Part shown: positions 48,841 through 57,760 of the stretch, in pieces
How the letters are laid out: every line of letters begins with the position of its first letter
How positions within the stretch are numbered: the stretch's first letter is position 1
Assembly: GCF_008039555.1 (NCBI RefSeq)
Contig: NZ_VDUW01000005.1
Location: 164,048 to 228,047 of the forward strand
Origin: Cerasibacillus terrae
Lineage (GTDB): Bacteria > Bacillota > Bacilli > Bacillales > Amphibacillaceae
Reading direction: 5' to 3'
DNA length: 64,000 nucleotides
The notes under the pieces: model-generated
The model's input: only the letters and a program-made list of their open reading frames with translations
Databases searched by the model: none
Told to the model about the DNA's origin: nothing
Made by a program: the position numbers and the translations under genes

Positions 48841-49215
48841 TTATCTACACCAATTGTTCCCCCAGTGGTGTCCACATTTTTTAGCTCCGCCACCTTTTCC
48901 ACCGTATCCATTTCCTGTTCCTGGATTCATTGCCCCACCGACCATTCCAGGGTTCATTGCTCCACCAACCATTCCTGGATTATTTGGAACTTGGTATGAT
49001 CCACCATATACATCAACACTATTTACAGTATTCTCGTAAGATGTGGAATGTGGATAAAGATGTGTATTTTTAACTAAATGATGATTCATTACCGTTGTGT
49101 GTGATGGATGGATGTGCTGAACCTCACTTTGAGTGCAATGGTGAACGGTATTGCATTTTGTCGGATAAACAATTTGTTTTGGACCACATCTAGGTGGTCT
49201 ATGATGAAATCCCAT
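48841..49215 (-). CDS. cotD: CotD-like inner spore coat protein
   Basis: A 124-residue His/Cys/Pro-rich protein, MGFHHRPPRCGPKQIVYPTK at the start, then alternating His and Tyr (HPSHTTVMNHHLVKNTHLYPHS) split over residues 40-62. That is the CotD pattern. The C-terminal part holds a nine-residue repeat NPGMVGGAM (two full copies, one partial) and a Gly-rich, Cys-containing tail ending NNWCR. The ATG at 49215 follows AAGGAGG. A sigma-K-like -10 lies 30 bases upstream. It shows that the organism forms endospores. Confidence 0.85.
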   Translation of the reverse strand: MGFHHRPPRCGPKQIVYPTKCNTVHHCTQSEVQHIHPSHTTVMNHHLVKNTHLYPHSTSYENTVNSVDVYGGSYQVPNNPGMVGGAMNPGMVGGAMNPGTGNGYGGKGGGAKKCGHHWGNNWCR

Positions 49216-49245
49216 ATAAATCCTCCTTTTGTGATATATCACTAT

Positions 49246-49273
49246 TAATCTATGTTAAAAGCTGAAGGTCTGT
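49246..49273 (-). promoter_or_regulatory. Sigma-K-like promoter of cotD
   Basis: Minus-strand CATAGATTA (49246-49254) matches the sigma-K -10 CATANNNTA. An AC dinucleotide lies 17 bases upstream in the -35 place. Expected for a mother-cell coat gene. Confidence 0.5.
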
Positions 49274-49339
49274 ATAAGACAGTTACCTAAATTTAAGAAT
49301 TTATATGGTAAATCCCCATATCATTTATTTAACGTCAAC

Positions 49340-50113
49340 TTAATAATGGGCCAATAAACCTTTTCGCATTGCAATTCGTTCACAAAGAATAAAAATAATT
49401 AGCCCTAATACAAAATAAAAAATTGCGTTTCCAAATAAAATACCAAAATCCGCTATCCCAATTTGACTTAACGAAACACCATTAATCATCACATCACGAA
49501 CTAAATCAACACCCTTTACAAATGGGAAATAAACAAGAAATGGTGCTTGTTTTACAGATATGAATGTCAATCCTGCAAGAACAAATTGTAAAATTTGTAA
49601 AAACGCACTTACCTGCTTCCAAATTATCGAAATGCCTGCGATCATGAAGCCTACTCCCATCATACTTATAATCGTTAGAATCAAAATAGGTATAATGGTG
49701 ATAATATCAATATTTAACCACTGTCCTGTTGTAGCCATCGTTACAAATAACAAAACAGTAATAATCATGATGTTGAGTACTACAGATGATGCTAGGCGGG
49801 CTGCCATAATCCGCCATACGCCCATTGGTGACATATATAATTGTTCCAATGTACCACGCATTGCTTCATTGGTAATCTCCCAACCAATTGTTTGAATGAC
49901 CATCAATCCTAGGAACCAAAACACATAGTTTACAATTAAATATTGTGTATTCGCTTCTGCACTACTAGGATCTCCAATGAATTGAATCCCCGCAAATAAA
50001 CCTAGAAAAATGAAATAAAATGTAGCAACCATTGCGATTGTATTTGGTAAATAACGTTTTAATTCAATATATTCCTTTCGTAAATTAGCATGAAAGAGAT
50101 TTATCCAACGCAT
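49340..50113 (-). CDS. ABC-2 type transporter permease
   Basis: A 257-residue permease with about six spans (residues 25-45, 60-80, 105-130, 140-165, 172-190, 228-248). The MRGTLEQLYMSPMGVWRIM segment near residues 88-106 is the ABC-2 coupling helix. It pairs with the upstream ATPase, whose stop it overlaps by 13 bases. Exported substrate unknown; lipids, peptides or drugs are possible. Confidence 0.87.
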   Translation of the reverse strand: MRWINLFHANLRKEYIELKRYLPNTIAMVATFYFIFLGLFAGIQFIGDPSSAEANTQYLIVNYVFWFLGLMVIQTIGWEITNEAMRGTLEQLYMSPMGVWRIMAARLASSVVLNIMIITVLLFVTMATTGQWLNIDIITIIPILILTIISMMGVGFMIAGISIIWKQVSAFLQILQFVLAGLTFISVKQAPFLVYFPFVKGVDLVRDVMINGVSLSQIGIADFGILFGNAIFYFVLGLIIFILCERIAMRKGLLAHY

Positions 50114-51084
50114 ATTTTTTCACCACCATTAACAATTTTCATAAACACTTGTTCAAAGTTCACTGTTACTCTATCAAACGATTCAACAGGTGTGTTTTCC
50201 ATTTTAAGAATGTCAAATAACTCATAGATTGCTTCATTTTGGAAAAGGTCTACCTCAATTGTTGAGTAAATAGTATCTGGAGTGTAAGTCATTTCAGTAA
50301 ATCGATTTTGTAACAACTCTAATTGTTGATCTGTTAATAAACCACCAAGATTGAAGATATATGATTTTACTTCAAATAAACGCATCAAGTTTTCAATTTT
50401 ATCATCAGTTACTACTTTTCCTTTGTTAATAATCACCGTTCGGTCACAAATATCTTGGATGACATCCATATCATGGGAGCTAATAATAACTGTGCGTTCA
50501 TACTCTTTTACGATGCTTTTTAAAAGTTCCCGTACTTCATAACCTGTTTCCACATCTAGACCTAGTGTTGGCTCATCTAATAAAATGACATCACTTTCAG
50601 CAAGCATAGAAACAGCAATTGCGAGCTTTTGTTGCATTCCTCGAGACAGACGATTGACAAGTTCCTTTTCCTTTTCTTTTAAGCGAAAATCATGGAGTAA
50701 TTGTTCCACCCTTTCTTTCACTTCTTTTCTCGACTTTCCACGGTTTCCTGCAAAGTATTCTAAATTTTCTCGAACGGTTAATCTCCAATATAAATTTCGG
50801 TTTCCTTCTAAAACAGCACTGATATGTTTTAAAGCACGTAAACGATGTTTTGTATTATCAATTCCACTTATTTCAATAGTTCCACTATCTGGGACCAATA
50901 ATCCACATATCATTTTAATCGTTGTTGTTTTTCCTGCACCATTTGGCCCTAACAATCCAAGTATTTCTCCTTTTTGAACAGAGAAGGAAACGTTGTCAAC
51001 AGCTTGAACACATTCTTTAGAACGGCGCTTTTTGTAAGCTTTGTTCACATTTTTCACTTCTATAATTGGTTTCATTCCATTCAT
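50101..51084 (-). CDS. ABC-2 type transporter ATP-binding protein
   Basis: A 327-residue ATPase of the DrrA/NodI branch. Walker A GPNGAGKTT near residue 46, signature LSRGMQQKLAIA near 146 (SRGMQQ for the usual SGGQ), Walker B VILLDEPTLGLD near 167 and His in ISSHDMD. The C-terminal ~90 residues form the extra domain typical of ABC-2 exporters. Either the ATG at 51084 or one nine bases downstream (better spacing from AAAGG) may be used. First gene of the pair. Confidence 0.88.
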   Translation of the reverse strand: MNGMKPIIEVKNVNKAYKKRRSKECVQAVDNVSFSVQKGEILGLLGPNGAGKTTTIKMICGLLVPDSGTIEISGIDNTKHRLRALKHISAVLEGNRNLYWRLTVRENLEYFAGNRGKSRKEVKERVEQLLHDFRLKEKEKELVNRLSRGMQQKLAIAVSMLAESDVILLDEPTLGLDVETGYEVRELLKSIVKEYERTVIISSHDMDVIQDICDRTVIINKGKVVTDDKIENLMRLFEVKSYIFNLGGLLTDQQLELLQNRFTEMTYTPDTIYSTIEVDLFQNEAIYELFDILKMENTPVESFDRVTVNFEQVFMKIVNGGEKICVG

Positions 51085-51268
51085 CCTTTCTGATAATTCC
51101 GAATGATTATGTATTACTATACCGGATAACCTGCTCCATCACAATACTCTATAGCTGTATTATTCCTTCCGTTCTTAGATTTTTTTGATTTTTTCCATAA
51201 TTTTACTTGTAAGTTATTTAATGATAAAATTTTAGTAATAAAAACGTATTCAAAGGAGGTAAATACAG

Positions 51269-51643
51269 ATGTTACTCGATTTGATAAGTGATTTAATGTA
51301 TGATATTTCGCCATTTTATCTATATATAAGCATCATTATTTCGGTTATAACTACACTTAAGATTTTCAAAATAAACATGCATTATGTTTCCCAACAAAAT
51401 ATCGGGTTGCACAGAGATATAATCACGAATATTCAATCTCTCCCATCGATTGAAATCATAGGGAAAATTCTACGTTCACAGACCTTGCTAACAAAAACTG
51501 TTAAACGTTTAGAAGCTCCTGAAGATGATACAGATGATTATCACTTCTCGTTTTATCTAATATATCGAATAAAACGAGGAGGAAGACGATGGAACAAAAA
51601 TCTGTATTCACTTTTCTTAAGAAATATAAATGGATTGGTATAG
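51269..51643 (+). CDS. MifM-like upstream ORF of yidC2
   Basis: A 124-codon ORF with a strong ribosome site (AAAGGAGG). It encodes one N-terminal span (about residues 14-36) with few charges, then a soluble part. Residues about 66-90 read basic-hydrophobic then acidic: KILRSQTLLTKTVKR followed by LEAPEDDTDD. That mirrors the stall region of B. subtilis MifM (RITTWIRKVFR...DEEDAG), the nascent-chain sensor encoded directly upstream of yidC2. A hairpin masking the yidC2 ribosome site starts 6 bases after the codons of the acidic block. The ORF runs on past the yidC2 start by 55 bases, unlike MifM, so the tail may seldom be made. No other domain is seen. Confidence 0.65.
   Translation: MLLDLISDLMYDISPFYLYISIIISVITTLKIFKINMHYVSQQNIGLHRDIITNIQSLPSIEIIGKILRSQTLLTKTVKRLEAPEDDTDDYHFSFYLIYRIKRGGRRWNKNLYSLFLRNINGLV
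51544..51581 (+). promoter_or_regulatory. Hairpin sequestering the yidC2 Shine-Dalgarno
   Basis: CTTCTCGTTTTAT (51544-51556) pairs with ATAAAACGAGGAG (51569-51581) over 13 positions with one G-U, leaving a 12-base loop. The 3' arm contains GAGGAG of the yidC2 ribosome site (ATG at 51589). A ribosome paused on the acidic codons of the upstream ORF (51515-51538) would cover the 5' arm and free the site. Confidence 0.75.
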
Positions 51644-52386
51644 CCTTTGTTATTCTTTTATTAGCAGGGTGTGGCGGAGGTATCAATCAACCAATTAATG
51701 AAAATACTTCAGGGTGGTTCAATCATTACTTTGTTTACAACTTTTCATTAATCATTAAAAAGATTGCTAGTATTTTAAACGGAAGTTATGGACTTTCCAT
51801 TATTGTAATTACATTAGTGATTCGTTTGGCTTTACTACCTTCTATGTTGAAACAAACAAAGAATAGTCTTGTTGTTCAAGATAAAATGAAGGAACTCAAA
51901 CCAGAATTAGATGCACTGAATGAAAAATATAAAGGTAAAAAAACACAAGAAGCGCAAATGGAAAAACAGCAGGAAATGATGAAAATATATCAGAGCCACC
52001 AATTCAATCCTTTAGCATCTTTTTCTGGCTGCTTACCATTACTGATTCAGATGCCGATTCTAATTGCCTTTTACTATGCTATTCGAAGAACTCCTGAAAT
52101 TGCAGTACAATCATTTTTGTGGTTTGACTTAGGACAGACGGATTTGCTTTTAACAGGTATTGCAGTTGTTATTTACTTTATCCAATTTAAAGTTTCACAA
52201 ATTGGGCTTGATGAAAAACAACGTAAACAATTTGCCGTACTTGGTCTAATTTCTCCTATTATGATTGGAGTGATTTCCTTAAATGCTCCCGCAGCATTGC
52301 CATTATATTGGACAGTCGGTGGACTGTTTATCATGATGCAAACACTTATATCCAAACGAATCTATTTAGCACATAAAAATAAGTGA
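51589..52386 (+). CDS. yidC: YidC/OxaA-family membrane protein insertase (YidC2-type)
   Basis: A 265-residue insertase. A lipoprotein signal peptide ends in LLAGC (Cys28). The mature protein has five spans, with the hydrophilic-groove Arg in LVIRLALLPSML (near residue 83) and a cytoplasmic coiled-coil hairpin DKMKELKPELDALNEKYKGKK (split around 103-123). FNPLASFSGCLPLLIQMPI near residue 142 is the family signature. It inserts and folds membrane proteins with or without Sec. Its translation is probably governed by the upstream MifM-like ORF, which marks it as the inducible second paralogue (YqjG type). Confidence 0.93.
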   Translation: MEQKSVFTFLKKYKWIGIAFVILLLAGCGGGINQPINENTSGWFNHYFVYNFSLIIKKIASILNGSYGLSIIVITLVIRLALLPSMLKQTKNSLVVQDKMKELKPELDALNEKYKGKKTQEAQMEKQQEMMKIYQSHQFNPLASFSGCLPLLIQMPILIAFYYAIRRTPEIAVQSFLWFDLGQTDLLLTGIAVVIYFIQFKVSQIGLDEKQRKQFAVLGLISPIMIGVISLNAPAALPLYWTVGGLFIMMQTLISKRIYLAHKNK

Positions 52387-52407
52387 GGGAGTCCCTCACT
52401 TATTTTT
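52378..52407. terminator. Bidirectional terminator between yidC and mscL
   Basis: AAATAAGTGAGGGA pairs with TCCCTCACTTATTTTTA; the stem includes the yidC stop codon. Confidence 0.8.
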
Positions 52408-52777
52408 ATTTTTGTTGTGCTTTTAGTAAGTCGCGAATTTCTGTTAATAATTGCTCTTGTGCGTCCACTTCTGGCTCTTCTTCCTCCTCTTCCTTTTTAA
52501 ACTTCATGATCAATCGTACAAATAAGAAAATAGAAAAGGCAATAATAAGAAAATCTAATATACTTTGAATGAACATCCCATATTGAAGTTCCGCACTCCC
52601 AACTTTTATAGCTAAACTGCTAAAATCTACTCCTTTAAGTAAAATCCCTATTAAAGGCATGATTACATTGTCCACTAAAGAGGAAACAATATTTCCAAAT
52701 GCAGCTCCGATAATGACCCCAATTGCTAAATCGAGCACATTTCCTTTCATTGCAAATTCCTTAAATTCTTTCCACAT
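52406..52777 (-). CDS. mscL: Large-conductance mechanosensitive channel
   Basis: A 123-residue MscL. The N-terminal amphipathic helix [20 protein letters not shown] is followed by TM1 with [25 protein letters not shown] (pore-lining, residues about 20-44), a loop, TM2 (about 70-92) and a charged C-terminal helix ([14 protein letters not shown]). It opens under membrane tension during osmotic downshock. AAGGGTTAC precedes the ATG. Confidence 0.95.
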   Translation of the reverse strand: MWKEFKEFAMKGNVLDLAIGVIIGAAFGNIVSSLVDNVIMPLIGILLKGVDFSSLAIKVGSAELQYGMFIQSILDFLIIAFSIFLFVRLIMKFKKEEEEEEPEVDAQEQLLTEIRDLLKAQQK

Positions 52778-52835
52778 CACAGTAACCCTTCTTTCTTGAA
52801 ATTATCTTCTACCCTATAATATAGAAAATAGATAA

Positions 52836-52864
52836 AAAAACAAGCATCTGGATGCTTGTTTTAC
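52836..52864 (-). terminator. Terminator after the 34-residue membrane protein
   Basis: Minus-strand AAACAAGCATCC pairs with GGATGCTTGTTTTTTT. Confidence 0.7.
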
Positions 52865-52873
52865 AAATAATAT

Positions 52874-52978
52874 TTAAATTTCCTCTTCACGATTACAATT
52901 ACAATTTGAATTCGGGCGGAGCTTCTCAATTAAAAGATATATTAGCACAGCGATCAATACAATTTGATAGATTTCCAC
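52874..52978 (-). CDS. 34-residue single-span membrane protein
   Basis: A small ORF with a GTG start and a strong ribosome site (AAAGGAGG, seven bases). It begins with a single hydrophobic helix (EIYQIVLIAVLIYLLIEKL) and ends in a polar Cys-Asn-rich tail (SNCNCNREEE). It is closed by its own terminator, so it is probably expressed. The two Cys separated by one Asn could bind metal or form a disulfide. No known family recognised. Confidence 0.55.
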   Translation of the reverse strand: MEIYQIVLIAVLIYLLIEKLRPNSNCNCNREEEI

Positions 52979-53302
52979 CACATTTCCTCCTTTATACCCT
53001 TATCGGCATCATAATAGAATTTGTAATCTACTGTCAACGATGTTAACTTATTTAATCCAAGTATTTTCATTACAGGCAAACAACTTTGACAAGCAAGGAA
53101 ATAAATCATTAGAATAAATCAACAATTTTACCGAAGTTTGCATCCAAGTGAGATGTATTTTTATACAATATATGCTATACTATATACACATATATATAAT
53201 GTTGTTCTTTTTTTGTTTTTTTATATCAAGAATTTTTTTGAAATGAGGATATCCCTCATTATTATTTTGTCTAAAAATAGAAGATAGGAGTGATTTAAAG
53301 AG
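52979..53302. other. Upstream region of the SulP gene
   Basis: About 320 bases without a gene. A plus-strand promoter candidate TTGACA (53086-53091), 18 bases, TAGAAT (53110-53115) is seen, followed by a very AT-rich stretch with alternating TA (53165-53205). No riboswitch pattern recognised. Confidence 0.4.
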
Positions 53303-55018
53303 TTGTTCCATGATGAACGTTTTAAAGGATTGTCCCCTGATAAAATAAAACAAGATTTGATTGCAGGTATTACAGTAGGTATTGTAGCTATTCCGCTTGG
53401 GATGGCTTTTGCTATTGCATCAGGAGTAAAGCCTGAATATGGATTATACACGACGGTTATTGCCGGAATATTAGTTGCTTTATTCGGTGGATCAAGGTAT
53501 CAAATTGCCGGTCCAACAGGTGCATTTATTCCTATCTTACTTGCCATTGTCCTTGAACATGGGTATGAGAATCTTTTAATTGCTGGATTTTTAGCAGGTA
53601 TTATGCTTATTGTAATGGGGGCATTTAAGTTAGGTAGACTCATCCAATATATTCCTCGCTCCGTAACAATCGGATTTACTTCAGGAATTGCTGTCATTAT
53701 TTTCAGTGGCCAAATTGGGAACTTCTTAGGATTAGAGGATTTAGAGAAAAAGCAATATTTCCATGAAACAATGATACAACTTTACCACCATTTAGCAGAA
53801 GTAAATATATATAGTGTCATCACAGCGGTTATTGGACTACTTCTTATTATATTTATTCCAAAATTTTTCCCTAGAATACCTGTCCTGTTGGTTGCTTTAG
53901 TTATACCAACCATTATTACCCTTCTATTCTTTCCAAATAAAGTCGCAACGATTGGGAGTGCATTTGGTGGAATTTCACAAACTTTACCCGATTTTAAGAT
54001 TCCTAACATAACATGGGAAAAAATAAAGATACTCTGGCAACCGGCTTTTGTGATTGCAATGCTGGGGGGAATTGAGTCGTTATTATCTGCAGTTGTTGCA
54101 GATGGCATGACAGGAAAAAGGCATAACTCCAATCGTGAATTAGTTGGGCAAGGGATTGCAAACGTGATTACACCTTTATTTGGTGGTATTCCTGCAACTG
54201 GTGCAATTGCAAGAACGGCTACGAATATAAATGCAGGTGGCTTTAGTCCATTATCAGGTATTTTCCAAGGGGCCTTTGTTCTTCTTACTATATTATTATT
54301 TGCTCCATATGCATCAAGTATTCCCTTAGCAGCAATGGCACCGATTTTAATGGTTGTTGCCTATAATATGAGTGAAATGAAGTCTTTCATCCACATATTG
54401 AAATTAAAAACAGGTGATTCCCTTGTTCTAGCAACAACCTTTTTATTAACTGTTTTCGTCAATTTAACAGTCGCTGTTCCTATTGGATTAGGTTTAGCTG
54501 CAGTGTCCTTTATTAAGCGTATGAGTGAAGTATTTGAAGTAGAAAGAGTAATCCCTTCCCGTGCAAAAAGCCAAAATGACATGGATTACGATATAAAATG
54601 CCAAAAAATTGCTTTTTATACGGTTCAAGGACCTCTCTTCTTTGGTGCGGCTGACAAGTTTGAATCTGTTATTAATAGCATTACATGGCGGCCGACCGTT
54701 TTGATTTTAAAAATGAAACATGTCCCTATTCTTGATGCAACAGGAGCTTCAAATCTTCACTCCTTAGTAACAGACTTTAAAAAACGATTCAAAGGGGCTG
54801 TACTCATTTCAGAAGCAACAGAAGACGTATTACAAATGATGAAAGTAACAGGTCTTTACAAGAAAATAGGTGCAGAACATTTTTTCAAAGAATCACATGA
54901 TGCAGTTGATTTTGCTTTAACAATGATTTACCCAAAGCAATGCGCCTTATGCTCGAAGTTAAACCGAAATAGCTGTCAAGTATTCCAAAAAAGTAGTCAG
55001 ATGGAAAAAATTATTTAG
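53303..55018 (+). CDS. SulP-family anion transporter with STAS domain
   Basis: A 571-residue SLC26/SulP protein. DLIAGITVGIVAIPLGMAFAIASGVKPEYGLYT near residues 19-51 is the first family motif; YQIAGPTGAFIPIL follows near 70. About 14 spans reach to residue 410. The C-terminal STAS domain (about 440-550) has the LDATGASNLHSLV loop. The end carries a Cys-rich tail (CALCSKLNRNSCQ). It may move sulfate, bicarbonate or dicarboxylates. The TTG start at 53303 is tentative because the ribosome site (AGGAGTG) lies about 15 bases away. Confidence 0.88.
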   Translation: MFHDERFKGLSPDKIKQDLIAGITVGIVAIPLGMAFAIASGVKPEYGLYTTVIAGILVALFGGSRYQIAGPTGAFIPILLAIVLEHGYENLLIAGFLAGIMLIVMGAFKLGRLIQYIPRSVTIGFTSGIAVIIFSGQIGNFLGLEDLEKKQYFHETMIQLYHHLAEVNIYSVITAVIGLLLIIFIPKFFPRIPVLLVALVIPTIITLLFFPNKVATIGSAFGGISQTLPDFKIPNITWEKIKILWQPAFVIAMLGGIESLLSAVVADGMTGKRHNSNRELVGQGIANVITPLFGGIPATGAIARTATNINAGGFSPLSGIFQGAFVLLTILLFAPYASSIPLAAMAPILMVVAYNMSEMKSFIHILKLKTGDSLVLATTFLLTVFVNLTVAVPIGLGLAAVSFIKRMSEVFEVERVIPSRAKSQNDMDYDIKCQKIAFYTVQGPLFFGAADKFESVINSITWRPTVLILKMKHVPILDATGASNLHSLVTDFKKRFKGAVLISEATEDVLQMMKVTGLYKKIGAEHFFKESHDAVDFALTMIYPKQCALCSKLNRNSCQVFQKSSQMEKII

Positions 55019-55022
55019 ATTT

Positions 55023-55062
55023 GAAAAGAAGGTTTCTTGCTTTGGAAGCCTTCTTTTTTTAT
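55023..55062 (+). terminator. Terminator of the SulP gene
   Basis: AGAAGG with an intervening loop pairs with CCTTCT, followed by TTTTTTT. Confidence 0.7.
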
Positions 55063-55129
55063 AGATAGTTAAACGAACACTTTCAACAAAGATGGTATAC
55101 TAATAACAAAAGCAGAAAGGAGTTACATC

Positions 55130-56245
55130 ATGAAGCAATCCATTCAAAAAATTATTCTACATCGACTACATATGCGCTTAAATAACCCGTTTACAACCAG
55201 TTTTGGAACGATGCAAGATAAGGACTTTTTTATCATAGAAGTAATTGATCAAGATGGACATCAAGGATTTGGAGAGTCGGCGGCATTTTCTGCTCCGTGG
55301 TACACGGAAGAAACAGTGGAAACAACCTTACATATGTTAAGAGACTTCTTAATTCCACTTATCCAAAAACATGATTTTAAACATCCACAAGAGCTAACAA
55401 AGATTTTCCAAGCGGTCAAACGAAATAATATGGCAAAAGCGGCGATTGAAGGAGCTCTTTGGGATCTTTATGCAAAACAACAGAATATTTCCTTAGCAAA
55501 AGCCCTTGGTGGAGAGAAAGAAACGATTGATGTTGGAATCAGTATCGGGATTCAACCATCTATACAAAAATTACTTCAATCCATTGATAATGCCCTACAA
55601 CAAGGATTTAAACGAATTAAATTAAAAATTAAACCTGATCAGGATATCGAACTTTTAAAAGAAGTGCGCACAGAATTTCCAACAACACCGATTATGGCTG
55701 ATGCTAACTCTGCGTACACTCTAGACGATATAAATTTGCTGCGGGAATTGGATCAATTTAATTTAATGATGATTGAACAACCACTTGCACATGACGACAT
55801 CGTGGACCATGCTAAACTCCAACAACACATCCAAACACCTATTTGCCTTGATGAAAGTATCCATTCTTTTCAAGATGTTAAAAAGGCAATCGAACTTGGT
55901 AGTTGCCAAATCATTAATGTAAAAAGTAGCCGTGTTGGTGGTTTAACAGAAAGTGTTCGTATTCATGATTATTGTAAAGAGCATCATATTCCAATATGGT
56001 GTGGGGGAATGTTAGAAGCTGGTATTGGCCGTGCCCATAATATTGCCCTTACCTCTTTAGCCAATTTTACACTACCAGGAGATACAGCTGGTTCCAGTCA
56101 TTATTGGCAAAGGGATATTATCCAACCAGAAGTAACTGTTGAAAATGGAACAATTCAAGTTCCAACCAAACCAGGAATTGGTTATGAAATCGACCGTGAA
56201 GCATTACAATACTATACTGTAGAGCAACAAATATTTACATTATAA
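55130..56245 (+). CDS. menC: o-Succinylbenzoate synthase / N-succinylamino-acid racemase family
   Basis: A 371-residue enolase-superfamily enzyme. KLKIK near residue 163, DANS (Asp near 189), IEQP (Glu near 214), LDES (Asp near 239) and NVKSSRVGG (Lys near 263) form the active site. GGMLEAGIGRAHN near 290-302 is specific for the OSBS/NSAR family. It likely dehydrates SHCHC to o-succinylbenzoate in menaquinone synthesis; relatives also racemise N-succinyl amino acids. Here it is monocistronic and away from other men genes, so the racemase activity cannot be excluded. AAAGGAG precedes the ATG. Confidence 0.85.
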   Translation: MKQSIQKIILHRLHMRLNNPFTTSFGTMQDKDFFIIEVIDQDGHQGFGESAAFSAPWYTEETVETTLHMLRDFLIPLIQKHDFKHPQELTKIFQAVKRNNMAKAAIEGALWDLYAKQQNISLAKALGGEKETIDVGISIGIQPSIQKLLQSIDNALQQGFKRIKLKIKPDQDIELLKEVRTEFPTTPIMADANSAYTLDDINLLRELDQFNLMMIEQPLAHDDIVDHAKLQQHIQTPICLDESIHSFQDVKKAIELGSCQIINVKSSRVGGLTESVRIHDYCKEHHIPIWCGGMLEAGIGRAHNIALTSLANFTLPGDTAGSSHYWQRDIIQPEVTVENGTIQVPTKPGIGYEIDREALQYYTVEQQIFTL

Positions 56246-56246
56246 A

Positions 56247-56286
56247 TGAAAAAATCCCAGATAATAAATGTCTGGGATTTTCTTTA
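56247..56286. terminator. Bidirectional terminator between menC and ppaC
   Basis: AAAAAATCCCAGA pairs with TCTGGGATTTTCTTT around TAATAAATG. Confidence 0.8.
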
Positions 56287-56296
56287 TTTTATATTT

Positions 56297-57229
56297 TTAC
56301 GCCTTAAATGCATCTGTTAATGGTGGGACAATTTGTTTCTTACGTGACACAACACCTGTTAACATGGCACGGTTATTATCTAATGTCACATTAAAAGCCT
56401 TTTCAACTTTTTGCGTTTCTTTTCCAATTGCTAAAACATCGGAATTACTATTCAAAATATCTGTAACAACTAATAAGTATAAAGAAAGTCCTTTTTCTTC
56501 CACATAAGCTTCAATTGCTTTTTCAAATGCTTCTTGTTTTTCATATACTTCATCGATATCAACCGCATTAATTTGGTTAACCTCTACATTTTCCCCATGC
56601 ATATCAAATACTTTTGCATCATTTGCTAATAGCTCGTCCATTGATTTATCTTGTAAATTGGTTCCTGCTTTTAACATTTCCAAGCCATATGTATTTAAAT
56701 CAACATTCGCTATTTCTGCTAGTTCTTTAGCCGCTTCTACATCTTGTTCTGTACATGTAGGTGATTTAAATAATAAAGAATCCGAAATAATCGCTGAAAC
56801 CATAAGGCCCGCAATATGAGATGGAATCTTCACATCATTTTCTTTGTACATTTTATTTAAAATTGTTGCTGTACACCCTACTGGCTCCACCCGGAAATAA
56901 AGTGGTGCACTTGTTTCGAAATTAGCAATTCGGTGATGATCAATAACTTCTGCAATATGTACGTCACGAATATTATCCACACTTTGTGGGAATTCATTAT
57001 GGTCTACTAAAGCAACTTCTTTTACATCATCTTCCACACGTTCAATAAAACGTGGTGCCTCTACTTTAAAATAATCTAACGCATATTCTGTTTCTTTATT
57101 TGGTGTTCCCAATCTCACTGCTTCTGCATTACTCCCTAGCTCTTTCTTTAAATGGGCATATGCTAATGCAGAGCAAATTGAATCTGTGTCTGGGTTTTTA
57201 TGTCCAATGACAAGTACTTTTTCTTCCAT
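56297..57229 (-). CDS. ppaC: Manganese-dependent inorganic pyrophosphatase
   Basis: A 310-residue family II pyrophosphatase of the DHH superfamily that hydrolyses PPi to drive biosynthesis. Metal ligands appear in [13 protein letters not shown] (His9, Asp13, Asp15), VDHNE (Asp75) and EVIDHHRI (His97, His98). The DHHA2 domain (about 190-305) carries the SRKKQ motif near the C-terminus ([12 protein letters not shown]). Length is typical. The ATG at 57229 follows AAAGGAGATAGG. Confidence 0.96.
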   Translation of the reverse strand: MEEKVLVIGHKNPDTDSICSALAYAHLKKELGSNAEAVRLGTPNKETEYALDYFKVEAPRFIERVEDDVKEVALVDHNEFPQSVDNIRDVHIAEVIDHHRIANFETSAPLYFRVEPVGCTATILNKMYKENDVKIPSHIAGLMVSAIISDSLLFKSPTCTEQDVEAAKELAEIANVDLNTYGLEMLKAGTNLQDKSMDELLANDAKVFDMHGENVEVNQINAVDIDEVYEKQEAFEKAIEAYVEEKGLSLYLLVVTDILNSNSDVLAIGKETQKVEKAFNVTLDNNRAMLTGVVSRKKQIVPPLTDAFKA

Positions 57230-57480
57230 GCTTTCCTATCTCCTTTATTACTAATTCTATTAAAATAAAGATATCTACATTATTAAATTTTTCGTTTTGA
57301 TTATATGCAAATTTTATCATACCCATTACATTTATTCAAAGCAATCTCCATGTCGTTCATCATCCATTGAAAAGAGGTTCCTGTTTTTTCTTTCAACCGT
57401 ACTCTCTATGCTAATTACCCTAAAATGCATCTGGCTAATATTCGTGTGATTTGCTTAAGCACGGAGACGTGAAGTAATCA
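57230..57480. other. Upstream region of ppaC, no gene found
   Basis: AT-rich at first (57250-57330) and then mixed-composition sequence leading into the 51-bp repeats. No ORF with a ribosome site was found, and no promoter is clear enough to assign. Confidence 0.4.
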
Positions 57481-57491
57481 TAGTTGATTCG

Positions 57492-57640
57492 GATGACCAA
57501 TTCATTGCTTTTTTCTCCTTTTCGGGCATCAATATCCATTTGGATGACCGATTTGGTGCTTTTTTCTCCTTTGTGGGCATCAATATTCATTTGGATGACC
57601 GATTCATTGCTTTTTTCTCTTTTTCGGGCATCAATAATTT
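57492..57640. repeat. Three tandem copies of a 51-bp repeat
   Basis: Units begin GATGACC at 57492, 57543 and 57594, so the period is exactly 51 bases. Each contains CATTGCTTTTTTCTC (or GGTGCTTTTTTCTC) and CGGGCATCAATA. 51 is a multiple of three and several frames remain open on both strands, giving artefact ORFs with a 17-residue period. Located between divergent ppaC and the FAD oxidoreductase gene. Not CRISPR: no spacers between units. Confidence 0.85.
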
Positions 57641-57760
57641 TCCATACTATTACAGTCATTTTTATTTACTTTTTCCCTCTTTGTTCTTATAGTGATATAG
57701 TAAGAATTGGATAAGATTTTCACTTTATGTGAATCAAAATTATATGAAAAGGGTTTTTAC

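Noticed and set aside
57492..57640. Possible CRISPR array
   Set aside because: The units abut directly with no unique spacers and no cas genes are present.
57484..57714. Repeat-derived ORFs on both strands
   Set aside because: They result from the 51-base period being a multiple of three; no ribosome site and no known domain.
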